Source: Podarcis raffonei (taxonomy: Eukaryota; Chordata; Lepidosauria; Squamata; Lacertidae). From it: a stretch of 64,000 nt of DNA. A program made the position numbers and the translations under genes. Location of the stretch: NCBI RefSeq assembly GCF_027172205.1, contig NC_070603.1:12698501-12762500 (forward strand), read 5' to 3'. The notes below the pieces were generated by a model. That model saw only the letters and a program-made list of their open reading frames with translations. It was not told the origin of the DNA and ran no database searches. Below are positions 8,101 to 15,136 of the stretch, piece after piece; within the stretch, counting starts at the first letter, position 1; each line of letters opens with the position of its first letter.

Positions 8101-10722
8101 CTTGGGGAGTGTTTTTCAGCCCTGTGGAGCCTTCAATATGGGCTTCCACAGGGTTCAGTCCTAACCCCTATGCTGTTTAACATCAAGTTATCAGCAATAT
8201 GCTGATGATACTCAGCTCTACTCATTTACATCTGCAGATGAGGCAGCAGAAGTGCTGGACTAGTATCTAGCCTTAGATCATGGGCTGGATAAAAGCCAAT
8301 GAACTGAAACTCAAATCCAGATAAGACTGAGGCATTGTTAGTGGATGGTTCCCCAGGCCAGATGACTGGGAGGTTGCCTGCTCTTGATGTGATTACACTT
8401 CCTCTGGAGGAGTGGGTATGTAGCTTGGGGGTACTCCTGGACCCTTTGCTGTCACTTGAGACTCCGGTGTCCTCAGTGATGTTGAGTGCCTTCCATCAGC
8501 TTTGGCTGGTGGCCCAGCTGCACCCCTATCAGGACAGGGATAGCCTAACTACTGTTGTCTATGCTCTAGTAACCTTGAGGTTAGATTACTGCAATGTGTT
8601 ATACGTAGGGCTGTCTCTGAAGAAGTTTTGGAAACTTTAGCTAGTGCAGACTTCAGCGGCCAGGTTGCTCACTGGGAAAGACAGTTTGAGCACATTACAC
8701 TGATCCTGGTCTGACTGCACTGGCTACCAATTAGTTTCTGGGCCCAATTCAAAGTGTTGGTTTTGACCTAAAAGGTAAAGGTACCCCTGCCCGTACGGGC
8801 CAGTCTTGACAGACTCTAGGGTTGTGCGCTCATCTCACTCTAGAGGCCGGGAGCCAGCGCTGTCCGCAGACACTTCCGGGTCACGTGGCCAGCGTGACGA
8901 AGCTGCTCTGGCGAACCAGCACCAGAGCAGCACACGGAAACGCCGTTTACCTTCCCGCTATAAAGCGGTCCCTATTTATCTACTTGCACTTAGGGGTGCT
9001 TTCGAACTGCTAGGTGGGCAGGAGCTGGGACCGAACAACGGGAGCTCACCCCGCCGCGGGGATTCGAACCGCCGACCATGCGATCGGCAAGTCCTAGGCG
9101 CTGAGGTTTTACCCACAGCGCCACCCGCGTCCCATTGACCTATGGAGCCTTAAATGGCTCAGGATTGCAATACCTCAAAGACCACCTCTTTCCATATGAA
9201 CCTACCTGAACCCTGAGATCATTCTCTGAGGCCCTTCTTCATGCGCCTCCTTTATTTTTGTTATGTATCTTGTGTTTCTATCTAGTCATTTTATGCTGTG
9301 AACCACCCTGAGACCTGCGGCTATAGGGCAGTATACAAATTTAATAAATAATACAAGCTTCCATCAAAATAAACTGCTGCTGACTTGCAGCTCTGTGCCC
9401 CTTTTGTTGTTGTTTAGTCGTTTAGTCGTGTCCGACTCCTCGTGACCCCATGGACCAGAGCACGCCAGGCACTCCTGCCTGTTGTCTTTGTCCATGGAGT
9501 TTTCTTGGCAGGGATACTGGAGTGGCTTGCTCCACTGTGCCCCCTTACAATACGGTAAGTCTTAACGAAGTCATTAACGCTTATCTTTGCTGAGGCACTT
9601 CTATGTACACCTACTTGGGAGTAAGCCCCTCAGTGGCACCGAGGTCCCTATAAACATGCAGAAAGCTGGTGCGGTCCCAGGAAATAGTTTCCACAGAATT
9701 GTGGAGTGAGGAAGGAACGTGAGGGTCCCCTATACAGTGGTACCTCAGGTTAAGTACTTAATTCGTTCTGGAGGTCCGTACTTAACCTGAAACTCTTAAC
9801 CTGAAGCATCACTTTAGCTAATGGGGCCTCCCACTGCCACCACTCCGCTAGAGCACGATTTCTCTTCTCATCCTGAAGCAAAGTTCTTAATCTGAGGTAC
9901 TATTTCTGGGTTACAGTGATATCTCAGGTTAAGTACTTAATTCGTTCCGGAGGTCCGTACTTAACCTGAAACTCTTCTTAACCTGAAGCATCACTTTAGC
10001 TAATGGGGCCTCCTGCTGCCGTTGCGCTGCCGCTGCACGATTTCTGTTCTCATCCTGAAGCAAAGTTCTTAACCCGAGGTACTATTTCTGAGTTAGCGGA
10101 GTCTGTAACCTGAAGCGTATGTAACCTGAGGTACCACTGTACTCCAACATCCTCGCACTGCGGGAATCTTTTGCCCAGCGTGGGACTCCAACCCACAACC
10201 CTGGGATTACGAGTCTTGCGCTCTTCCAATGGAACCACTCTATCTGGATAGGAAAGGCAGACAACAAGGCTGCGCTCCTATACCTGTCCTCTTGGGACTC
10301 AGCCACGACAGGCATCTGGATAGACAGGTGCAGGACTGTTCTGAAGACGGAGTTGTCCTCTAGACTGCGCACCCCTAGGGAGAGGCAGGATGGGTCGCTG
10401 TCGCCCCCAACCCCATCCCTCTTAGTCGGGACCCATCCTCTGTCCGAGTCCCTCCTGCCATTATTGCCCAGGCCATAGGTGATGCCCCGCTTGGGCCTTC
10501 CCGTTATCATGGCAGCGTAGGCCCGAGCGCTGCTTCTTCCAGGAGGGGTATCCTAGCAACGGCGCTCTAGGGGGCGGGGCTTCCCTCCTGCTGCCTCCCT
10601 CCCTCGCCCCGCCCCTCCCCGCCCGTCTCTTAGCAACGGGGCGCGGGCGGATTCCTTCACCTGGGGAAGCCGCCGCAGCTCCTCGCGCTCCCGCAAGGCT
10701 CCTCCGCCTCCTCCTCGCTCAT
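463..10722 (-). CDS. TARBP2: TARBP2 (TRBP) gene, 5' part: five coding exons
   Basis: TRBP binds double-stranded RNA, partners Dicer in pre-miRNA processing and RISC loading, and restrains PKR, mainly in the cytoplasm. Five minus-strand exons join with matching phases: 10722-10661 (ends phase 2), 7039-6870 (phase 1), 3865-3760 (phase 2), 1823-1751 (phase 0) and 580-463 (phase 1), all with AG/GT borders. The product starts MSEEEAEEPCGS, then has dsRBD1 (SIEQMLASNPGKTPISLL, FTFRVTVGDISCTG, SKKAAKHKAAEVAL), a short linker ending VSPQQSECNPVGALQ, and the first part of dsRBD2 (LVVQKGWRLPEYTVTQE, HRKEFTMTCRVERFIEIG). The wording fits TARBP2 and not the paralogue PRKRA. The rest of dsRBD2 and the C-terminal Dicer-binding dsRBD3 lie outside the window. 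The linker is much shorter than I recall for mammals. Introns are packed with repeats, and the promoter is a GC-rich block next to the divergent PLEKHA3-like gene. Confidence 0.96.
581..1214. other. TARBP2 intron 4 sequence, no element recognised
   Basis: Between exon 5 and the Sauria SINE. The open frames here on both strands have no family resemblance or splice context, and I see no repeat family. Confidence 0.5.
1215..1557 (-). mobile_element. Sauria-type SINE
   Basis: tRNA-derived SINE, reverse orientation. The 3' end is at the left (GGTAAAGGGACCCCTGACC) and the tRNA-like head is at the right, with a B-box-like GATTCGAACC and a head ending in GGTTTAACCCACAGCGCG. It is about 340 bp and near full length, inside TARBP2 intron 4, 194 bp from exon 4. 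Confidence 0.9.
1751..1823 (-). CDS. TARBP2: TARBP2 coding exon 4 (inter-domain linker)
   Basis: 73 nt: one base completes the codon begun in exon 3 (AG|A), then 24 codons end at CTGCAG|GTAGGT. It encodes RSSAMDMKSPVSPQQ then SECNPVGALQ. The SPQQSECNPVGALQ part matches TRBP just before dsRBD2. From memory the mammalian linker exon also carries an Ala/Ser/Pro-rich stretch of about 30 residues, which is absent here. Either the linker is short in this lineage or a further exon lies unseen between 1824 and 3759. Confidence 0.92.
1824..2456. other. TARBP2 intron 3, no element recognised
   Basis: No family recognised. I searched the minus strand for a missing linker exon (Ser/Ala/Pro-rich, acidic) and found no convincing candidate with matching splice sites. 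Confidence 0.4.
2633..2696. mobile_element. Partial copy of the CAGTGGTACC inverted-repeat element
   Basis: The sequence from TTCAGGTTAAGAACGGACC to GGTACCACTG is one terminal part of the family found at 14003-14244. It is followed by TA and inserted in the LINE copy at 2457-2890; only about 60 bp remain. Confidence 0.7.
2841..2889. repeat. (ATT)n microsatellite
   Basis: About 16 ATT units that directly follow the LINE 3' end AAATAATAA, so this is probably the expanded 3' terminal repeat of the LINE and not an independent locus. Confidence 0.95.
2891..3759. other. TARBP2 intron 3 (upstream part), no element recognised
   Basis: Between the (ATT)n tract and exon 3. It has no recognisable coding exon and no family-level repeat. 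A run of nine G lies near 2970. Confidence 0.4.
3760..3865 (-). CDS. TARBP2: TARBP2 coding exon 3 (C-terminal helix of dsRBD1)
   Basis: 106 nt, entered after TCCTTAG with two bases completing a Gly codon, and left in phase 2 at GGCAG|GTGAGG. It encodes GQGPSKKAAKHKAAEVAL, then RLLKGGNMLEPAAVEEG. The KKAAKHKAA segment is the RNA-contacting N-terminus of helix 2 of a dsRBD. Confidence 0.95.
3866..4649. other. TARBP2 intron 2 (3' part), no element recognised
   Basis: No repeat family or exon recognised; AT-rich from about 4290 onward. Confidence 0.4.
4650..5135 (+). mobile_element. L2-clade LINE 3' end with (ATT)n tail
   Basis: An open frame at 4721-5008 encodes the ORF2 C-terminus ([68 protein letters not shown]). 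It is followed by the 3' end GCCAGATGGGCGGGGTACAA and (ATT)n at 5092-5135. This copy gives the clearest translation of this subfamily in the window. Confidence 0.88.
5092..5135. repeat. (ATT)n microsatellite at LINE 3' end
   Basis: About 14 units of ATT following AAATAATAA of the LINE tail. Confidence 0.95.
5136..5950. other. TARBP2 intron 2, old repeat debris
   Basis: Mostly unrecognised. Around 5330-5470 the words AACTAGTCCAGCATCCTGTT and CCAATGAGCTCTCC resemble a decayed LINE/SINE 3' tail. A short (GATT)n tract lies at 5784-5803. Confidence 0.4.
5982..6246. repeat. 65-bp inverted repeat (hairpin) with 134-bp spacer
   Basis: The arm at 5982-6046 (starts CACATCTGGAAACCAATGTG) is the near-exact reverse complement of the arm at 6181-6246 (ends TTGGTTGCCAGATGTG), with only a few mismatches. 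Weaker pairing continues outward (GGAGAGCTGAA at about 5953 with TTCAGCTCCC at about 6256). It is probably a small DNA element and lies in TARBP2 intron 2. Confidence 0.88.
6247..6869. other. TARBP2 intron 2 (5' part), no element recognised
   Basis: No exon or repeat family recognised between the inverted repeat and the donor of exon 2. Confidence 0.4.
6870..7039 (-). CDS. TARBP2: TARBP2 coding exon 2 (dsRBD1)
   Basis: 170 nt, entered after ACCCTCAG with one base completing the codon AG|T, and left in phase 1 at ACCG|GTTAGT. It encodes SIEQMLASNPGKTPISLL, QEYGTRIGKTPVYDLLKA, EGQAHQPNFTFRVTVGDI and SCTG. This is helix 1, the beta sheet and the loop of dsRBD1, and it is nearly identical to mammalian TRBP. 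Confidence 0.97.
7040..7939. other. TARBP2 intron 1, unrecognised stretch
   Basis: The piece at about 7560-7660 (CAACTCGCATCATCCC, then TGGCATCCAACAACATCTGC) looks like debris of a small hAT-type element. The rest is not recognised. Confidence 0.35.
7940..8770 (+). mobile_element. L2-clade LINE, reverse transcriptase part
   Basis: A degraded LINE on the plus strand. Broken frames show reverse transcriptase words: LDLSAAFDTIDHAILLKQL near 7970-8025, a YADDT-like segment at about 8203, then LRLDYCNVLYVGLSLKK at about 8577-8630. It continues after a Sauria SINE at 9134. This is a pseudogene copy of an older subfamily than the (ATT)-tailed copies. Confidence 0.8.
8771..9134 (-). mobile_element. 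Sauria-type SINE, second subfamily
   Basis: Reverse orientation; starts AAAGGTAAAGGTACCCCTGC and ends GCGCCACCCGCGTCCC, with B-box-like GGGATTCGAACC. It is flanked by the 8-bp duplication TTGACCTA (8763-8770 and 9135-9142), and it splits the L2-clade LINE. Its 3' half differs clearly from the copies at 1215 or 33949 (GTACGGGCCAGTCTTGACAG against a 'TTAGGTCCAGTCGTGACC' type). Confidence 0.92.
9135..9355 (+). mobile_element. L2-clade LINE, 3' end (continued)
   Basis: Continuation of the copy at 7940-8770: AATACCTCAAAGACCACCTC, then TCTGAGGCCCTTCTTCATG, ending CCACCCTGAGACCTGCGG and a short AATTTAATAAATAA tail. Confidence 0.8.
9399..9540 (-). mobile_element. Bov-B (RTE) 3' end fragment
   Basis: TTGTTGTTGTTTAGTCGTTT then AGTCGTGTCCGACTCCTCG is the reverse complement of the Bov-B LINE 3' end. 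The adjoining part, ending TTCTTGGCAGGGATACTGG, resembles the Bov-B-derived short form. Only about 140 bp. Confidence 0.8.
9735..10139 (+). mobile_element. Two adjoining CAGTGGTACC inverted-repeat elements
   Basis: A first copy starts at 9735 after TA (CAGTGGTACCTCAGGTTAAG). Near 9915, within GGTACTATTTCTGGGTTAC, it passes into a second copy (CAGTGATATCTCAGG) that ends GAGGTACCACTG at 10139, followed by TA. The first copy lacks its right end, so this is an insertion at or near the end of one copy, or a tandem duplication. Confidence 0.85.
10142..10240 (-). mobile_element. tRNA-Lys-like SINE fragment
   Basis: Read on the minus strand, GAAGAGCGCAAGACTCGTAA then GGGTTGTGGGTTGGAGTCCC resembles the body of tRNA-Lys. 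It is followed by GGGCAAAAGATTCCCGCAGT, the tail that other copies here join to a CR1-like 3' end (see 38090-38217). Confidence 0.7.
10284..10510 (-). CDS. Candidate alternative first coding exon of TARBP2
   Basis: An open frame begins at an ATG at 10510 (MITGRPKRGITYGLGNNG), continues with RRDSDRGWVPTKRDGVGG, then LEDNSVFRTVLHLSIQMP and VVAESQED, and meets a good donor GGACAG|GTATAG at 10284/10283. It is 227 nt and leaves in phase 2 with a split AG codon, exactly as TARBP2 exon 1 does, so splicing to TARBP2 exon 2 at 7039 would stay in frame. I do not recognise the peptide. It begins about 40 bp downstream, on the minus strand, of an X-box-like site and within the TARBP2 GC-rich promoter region. 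Alternatives are the first exon of a separate gene inside TARBP2 intron 1, for which no further exons are seen among the repeats, or a chance open frame. Transcription is not shown by sequence. Confidence 0.5.
10547..10560. promoter_or_regulatory. X-box-like RFX site
   Basis: GGTATCCTAGCAAC contains GTATCC-T-AGCAAC, one mismatch from the RFX X-box form GTNRCC-N-RGYAAC. It lies 37 bp upstream of the ATG of the candidate exon 10284-10510. A second half site (CTTAGCAACGG) lies at about 10629-10639. RFX factors commonly drive ciliary genes; relevance here is inferred from the motif only. Confidence 0.5.
10661..10722 (-). CDS. TARBP2: TARBP2 coding exon 1
   Basis: 62 nt: ATG at 10722 gives MSEEEAEEPCGSARSCGG, then FP, then the split AG codon at a CCCCAG|GTGAAG donor. 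The MSEEE start matches the known TRBP N-terminus, and the phase fits exon 2. Confidence 0.93.
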
Positions 10723-10861
10723 TCCCTCCTCCTGCCCCGCCGCCGCCGCCGCCACCGCAACGCCCGCCGCCCGCCAGCCCGGTTCACAATGGCCGGGAGA
10801 GAGGAAGCGGCGGCCCTGGCGCCACCCCGCCGCCACGGCCGCCTCCGGAGCGCTGCGAGGC

Positions 10862-11003
10862 GCATCCTGGAAGTTGGAGTCCGGCGCTGGGCCCAGGCCG
10901 CGAGACGGCTTCGGTATGGAGACTACGACTCCCAGAAGGCCGTTCGGCCGCACAGCGAGCAGAGGCCGGGCCTTGTCCCGCGTTGCACGCTGGGAGAAGT
11001 AGT
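10862..11003. promoter_or_regulatory. Three ZNF143/SBS-like motifs
   Basis: GACTACGACTCCCAGAAGGC at 10921-10940; reverse-strand GACTACTTCTCCCAGCGTGC at about 10986-11005; reverse-strand GACTCCAACTTCCAGGATGC at 10862-10881. All resemble the ACTACAATTCCCAGAATGC promoter motif bound by ZNF143/THAP11. They sit on the far side of TARBP2 exon 1, in the region between the divergent genes. Confidence 0.6.
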
Positions 11004-11083
11004 CTCCGAGGGTCATAGATACAGCGACAGACAAATAGGTATTATTTCATTCGCTTGCCGTCAGTACAGGTAAACGTTGCTAT

Positions 11084-11824
11084 CAGTGCTGGATTTAAGT
11101 ATAAGCTAAACAAGCTATATCTTAGGGCTCTCTTGCCCCCCCAAAAAAGTAAAGAAAAAAACTGGATGTACATTTCCAAAATATAAGATAAAAAAGAAAT
11201 AAGATAAAACCTACATACAGCAACAGTGTTTTGTGTTGTGTAGGCTCCTGTGATGTAAGTAATGGGCCCTGTCTGCTACCCTGCTCCCTAAAATATCACT
11301 GGTTTGCACATTTCTGTATGTAGGGTGCCTAAATTCTGCTGTTTATAATTATTACTAGTTTGCATCATATATTTACACCTATTATTATTTCATGTTACAG
11401 CAAGTTGCATGTTACAGCAAGTTTCTAGAGACTAGATTGTGAGTCTTTGTAAATTGTGTTTCTAAAGAAACTTTTGTTATTGCCAAATGCCAATGTGTTT
11501 GCATTATTAAGTTTGTTATGAATAAAAAATCATTTTAAGTTAGAGCTTAATAATTATTTCACTATTAATATACTTCTTCTTAATTTTATTTCACTGTTAA
11601 TATACTTCTTAATTGTATTTCAGTTCAACAATTACTTTGATAAAATACATATTTTGTTATGTGCAAGTGGCTTTAGATACCTATTAGGTCCATAAATTAC
11701 CATATAGCATATATTCAACACAAAAAACAGCAACAATTTCTTGTTGACAAAGGACAGCTGGACATATAAAGGGTGCCATTACCTTCAGTAGCTTAGGGCC
11801 TTATCAAACCTAAATCCGGCCCTG
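11084..11824. mobile_element. Non-autonomous hAT-type DNA element
   Basis: Terminal inverted repeats CAGTGCTGGATTTAAG at the left and CCTAAATCCGGCCCTG at the right, with 8-bp flanking duplications GTTGCTAT (11076-11083) and GTTGCCAT (11825-11832) that differ at one base. The interior is AT-rich without a transposase frame. The 8-bp duplication and CAG..CTG ends fit the hAT superfamily. Confidence 0.85.
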
Positions 11825-11829
11825 GTTGC

Positions 11830-12059
11830 CATGGGCGTAGACAGGGTTTTTGTTAAGGGGGTGGGGGCAAAAGGTTGTTGAGCTATTTTTGGGGAGATCA
11901 CCTAAAAAGTTGTTGTGCTTCATTGGGAGATCACGGGTAAAAATCCCCCGCAAAATATGACATTACGGGAGGCAGGCTTCTTCTGGGGGGGGGGTAAAAC
12001 TACAGTTAATTGAGGTTTTTTTTAATGCATTTCAATCATTTCTGAGGTCTACGCCCATG
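11830..12059. mobile_element. Small inverted-repeat DNA element
   Basis: CATGGGCGTAGACAGGG at the left pairs with TCTACGCCCATG at the right, about 230 bp apart. It abuts the right target duplication of the preceding hAT element; GTTGC words flank it on both sides. It has no coding capacity. Confidence 0.7.
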
Positions 12060-12164
12060 AACGTTGCATACTGTTAAGGCACCTGGTACAAGTACCTACA
12101 CCCTGCCAAAGCGACGCTCGGCTTAAACACAATAATGATGGATGAAGCCACCAGTGAAACAAGG

Positions 12165-12300
12165 AATAATAGAATTGGAAGAGACCACACGGGTCATCTA
12201 GTCCAAACCCCTACAACGCAGGAATCTTTTTCCCACATTAGGGTCTCAAACCCTCAAACCCATAAGAGCTTCATGCTCTGCCGACTGAGCTATCCAAGGT
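12165..12300 (-). mobile_element. tRNA-Lys-like SINE with CR1-like tail
   Basis: On the minus strand, TGGATAGCTCAGTCGGCAGA then GCATGAAGCTCTTA is a tRNA-Lys-like head, followed by AAAAAGATTCCTGCGTTG and GGTTTGGACTAGATGACC, a CR1-like 3' tail ending near TTCCAATTCTATTATTCC. Confidence 0.8.
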
Positions 12301-12840
12301 AACTTGGGTTCATGACCGATTGGTAAGTTAACTGACAATAAAGTTTCTGGTGTAATAAACGTAAATCTGCCCTTATTCCTTTGTGGGGGACACAAAAGCC
12401 CTTATAGAGTCCTTTGTAGGTTCTCCATCCGTCAGAGAAAAGAACAGAGGCAAACCAGAGAATATTGAGAAGCAAAGCAGCTCGTAAGCCTGATCTTTAT
12501 TGAACTGTTGTAACAGGGTGCTCCCCTCACTCGCAGGAGAAGGCAGAGGACTCAGAACCAAGGTGTGTCCGCCCTTATATAGACATTTTAAATTGCCCGC
12601 CTTGGAGTCCAAGACCACCCCCAGAAACATCATGCCTATATCACAGAAGGGGTGTAGCTCAAGACTACCATCCCAGATATATCATACCTACATCACAGAA
12701 AGGGCGGTCTAGAGTGTGTTGTTTACCTCCTGTCTGGCAGGTTACCTGTTAATGCTTACTTGATTGGATACCCTGGGGAGCCTGGCCAGTCTTTTGTAAT
12801 AACAAATGCTTAGTTCCTAAGCCAGGTCACAGGCTCACCC
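12300..12840 (-). mobile_element. LTR-like fossil (probable solo LTR)
   Basis: A segment that shares a long block with 50600-50862, including AGAATATTGAGAAGCAAAGC and CCTTATATAGACAT. On the minus strand it has a TATA-like box (TATATAAGGGCGG) upstream of an AATAAAG signal followed by a U3-R-U5-like order. I see no internal retroviral genes next to it. It is treated as an old, incomplete LTR; the family is uncertain. Confidence 0.6.
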
Positions 12841-13053
12841 TATTCATACACAGATATACCCTTAAGACAGGTTTTGTGAATGAAAAGATAATGGGGAGGC
12901 TCCTCCATTTTCCTTTGACCTTGCAGAGAAAACCTTTGGTCAGTTTGGGAGTCAAAATGGTTCCAGGGCTGTTTTCCTGTGCTGCTTCAGACATGTGGTT
13001 TATATATTTATGTACGTGTTTGCTTGGTACATTTATGAACATTTATATTATAT

Positions 13054-13093
<40 letters not shown>

Positions 13094-14002
13094 AAAAAAG
13101 ACCTTAATTTTTTTATTTCACTGGTACTGGTTTTCCTCCACTCCAAGGAGCTGTCTCAAATGCAGTTTAGCTGGGAAGGGCAGATGACATAAAGCTGGCA
13201 TACAGGCTAGACAACATACAACTGGCTCCCACATCTCCCCTCCAGAGGAGGCCAACAGCAGCACAAACACAAATATTGTGGAGGGCAATTATAGTCTCTT
13301 CCCCAGCCTCCTGGAAGTACCAACTGCTGGTGCAGGTCTTTGCTGCACTTATGGGAGTGGGGGAAATCTTAACCTCTTTAAAGTAAAGTCAACGGATTTA
13401 ATGGAATTATTCCCAAGTAAGTGTATACTGTATAGAATTTGCAGTCTGCAGCTTGACACGAAGCTTAAGGATGTGTAACTACAGCTGTGTGTACACTGGA
13501 GCATTTATGTGTACATGAGTCACTGTTTTCCTGTGAAAGATTATGCACACATGAGGCACTTTCAGTTTTAGGACTCCAAACTTGATGTTTCCCTGCCCAC
13601 ACTAGTGGGCAGTGTTTGATGGATTATAGAACAATCCCAAAAGCCATGTTGGCTCCTAATGATTCTAAATATTTCCTCTGCAGAAGGAAAGACCTCAGAG
13701 AAACCTTTCCCAGTAGTTCTTTTCACTTGCAAATCCTACAAATCCTGTCTTAAGGACATATTTTGTGTATGAACCCTCTGACCTGGATTCAAGAACTGAG
13801 GTATTTACCATTTTGAAAGAATAACCCAGACTGGACAGGGAATGCATTCAGTGACCATTACCAGGTATCTTGTCAGGCAGAAGTCAAGCCACACCTTCAA
13901 ATTTCTGTTGTAGACCACCTCTTTCCGTGACCTATGGATGATGCTTTTGGGGTGGTCTTTGGCTAGGGGGCTGGGCAATTTCTAAAGTCTTATTTAAAAC
14001 TA
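12841..14002. other. Intergenic stretch between TARBP2 and PLEKHA3-like
   Basis: No exon recognised. It contains a (GT)n tract at 13055-13091 with short AT-rich flanks. Confidence 0.5.
13055..13091. repeat. (GT)n microsatellite
   Basis: About 18 GT units, preceded by TATATTATATTAT. Confidence 0.95.
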
Positions 14003-14244
14003 CAGTGGTACCTCGGGTTAAGTACTTAATTCGTTCCGGAGGTCCGTTCTTAACCTGAAACTGTTCTTAACCTGAAGCACCACTTTAGCTAATGGGGCCT
14101 CCTGCTGCTGCTGCGCTGCCAGAGCACAATTTCTGTTCTCATCTTGAAGCAAAGTTCTTAACCTGAAGCACTATTTCTGGGTTAGCGGAGTGTGTAACCT
14201 GAAGCGTATGTAACCTGAAGCGTATGTAACCTGAGGTACCACTG
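14003..14244 (+). mobile_element. CAGTGGTACC inverted-repeat element (near-full copy)
   Basis: TA-flanked. Left end CAGTGGTACCTCGGGTTAAG, right end AACCTGAGGTACCACTG; the ends are inverted repeats of about 19 bp. TA duplication and CAG..CTG ends suggest a Tc1/mariner-pogo (Tigger-like) MITE. There is no transposase frame; the body is rich in TTAACCTGAA repeats that fold back on the ends. Confidence 0.88.
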
Positions 14245-14354
14245 TACTTGCACACCCTTGTTCTGGGTCCTAACCTCTTTGCAAAGGAGAGACGGGGGAA
14301 ACTCTGTTTCAACAATAAATATCTTCCTTGCTTTCCTCCTCCTTTCCTCCTTTT

Positions 14355-14651
14355 CCATCATTCTGCCTGGACACTGAGGTCCAGCGCTGAGGGCCTTCTG
14401 GCAGCTCCCTCGCTACGAGAAGCCAAGTTACAGGGAACCAGGCAGAGGGCCTTCTCGGTAGTGTAGAACGCCCTCCCAGCAGATGTCAAAGAGAAAAATA
14501 ACTACCAAACTTTTAGAAGACATCTGAAGGCAGCCCTGTTTAGGGAAGCTTTTAATGTTTAATAGGTTATTGTATTTTAGTGTTTTGTTGGAAGCCGCCC
14601 AGAGTGGCTGGGGAAACCCAGCCAGATGGGCGGAGTATAAATAATAAATTA

Positions 14652-14697
<46 letters not shown>
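14355..14697 (+). mobile_element. L2-clade LINE 3' end with (ATT)n tail
   Basis: Starts TTCCATCATTCTGCCTGG, carries AGAAGCCAAGTTACAGGGAA, and ends CCCAGCCAGATGGGCGGAGT then AATAATAAATT and (ATT)n. It is in the same subfamily as 2457-2890 and 4650-5135. Confidence 0.88.
14651..14697. repeat. (ATT)n microsatellite at LINE 3' end
   Basis: About 15 ATT units that follow the LINE tail; they end 400 bp upstream of the PLEKHA3-like ATG. Confidence 0.95.
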
Positions 14698-14698
<1 letters not shown>

Positions 14699-14789
14699 CT
14701 GTCTCCATCCATTCTTCTTTGACGGTTCATGAACCTAGGGGACTCAGAGTTTCTACAACAGTGTCCAGGGCTGCCCACTTAGTAAAAGT

Positions 14790-15096
14790 GCTCGCGGAGT
14801 CCAACGGCTCTGCGACCAGTGGGACTACATTGCCCATAAGCCACTGCGCGGAGCAAGGCGGGCGGCTCCGAGCGTTCCTTTCCCCCCCCCCGTCCGTCCA
14901 CCTTTTGTTCCCCCGACCCGTTTCCCAGCCTGATTGGTTCCTACCTAGCTTCCCTCCCGCGTCCCCGCAAGTCCCCTTTCCCCCCGTTCTTGGTCCCCGC
15001 CCTCAACTTGCCCCGCGATTGGTCGGGCCCCACCGGCCCGGAGCCGCAATTGGCTCTGCTCGGCGCACCGGCGGCAGTAAGCGAGCCGGGCTGGTG
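14790..15096 (+). promoter_or_regulatory. Promoter region of the PLEKHA3-like gene
   Basis: A GC-rich block directly before the ATG. It has three inverted CCAAT boxes (ATTGG at 14933-14937, 15018-15022 and 15049-15053), typical NF-Y targets, and an ACTAC..CCCA motif (GGGACTACATTGCCCATAAG at 14821-14840) like those at the TARBP2 end. No TATA box is apparent. The last CCAAT box is about 44 bp before the ATG, so the 5' untranslated region is short or transcription starts further up. Confidence 0.8.
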
Positions 15097-15136
15097 ATGG
15101 AGGGAGCGCTGCTGAAATGGACCAACTATCTTTCGG
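15097..15136 (+). CDS. PLEKHA3-like: PLEKHA3-like exon 1
   Basis: 40 coding nt: [13 protein letters not shown] and the first base of a Gly codon at TCGG|GTGAGA. The KWTNYL segment is the membrane-inserting beta1-beta2 loop of FAPP PH domains. The start matches the MEGVLYKWTNYL start of PLEKHA3 and PLEKHA8. Confidence 0.95.

Larger units (their letters stand above)
10520..11010. promoter_or_regulatory. TARBP2: GC-rich promoter region of TARBP2 (CpG island)
   Basis: A dense GC-rich, CpG-rich block around TARBP2 exon 1 with GC boxes (GGGGGCGGGGCTTCC, CGCCCCGCCCC). The canonical ATG at 10722 is inside it. No TATA box is apparent. It also holds X-box-like half sites (TAGCAACGG at about 10555 and 10631) and three ACTAC..CCCA-type motifs on the far side. 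Confidence 0.85.

Noticed and set aside
10789-11073. 94-codon plus-strand open frame divergent from TARBP2
   Set aside because: It is in the CpG-rich promoter with an Arg/Ala-rich start and no family. A donor-like ACAG|GTAAAC at about 11070 could belong to a divergent non-coding transcript, but this is too weak to call.
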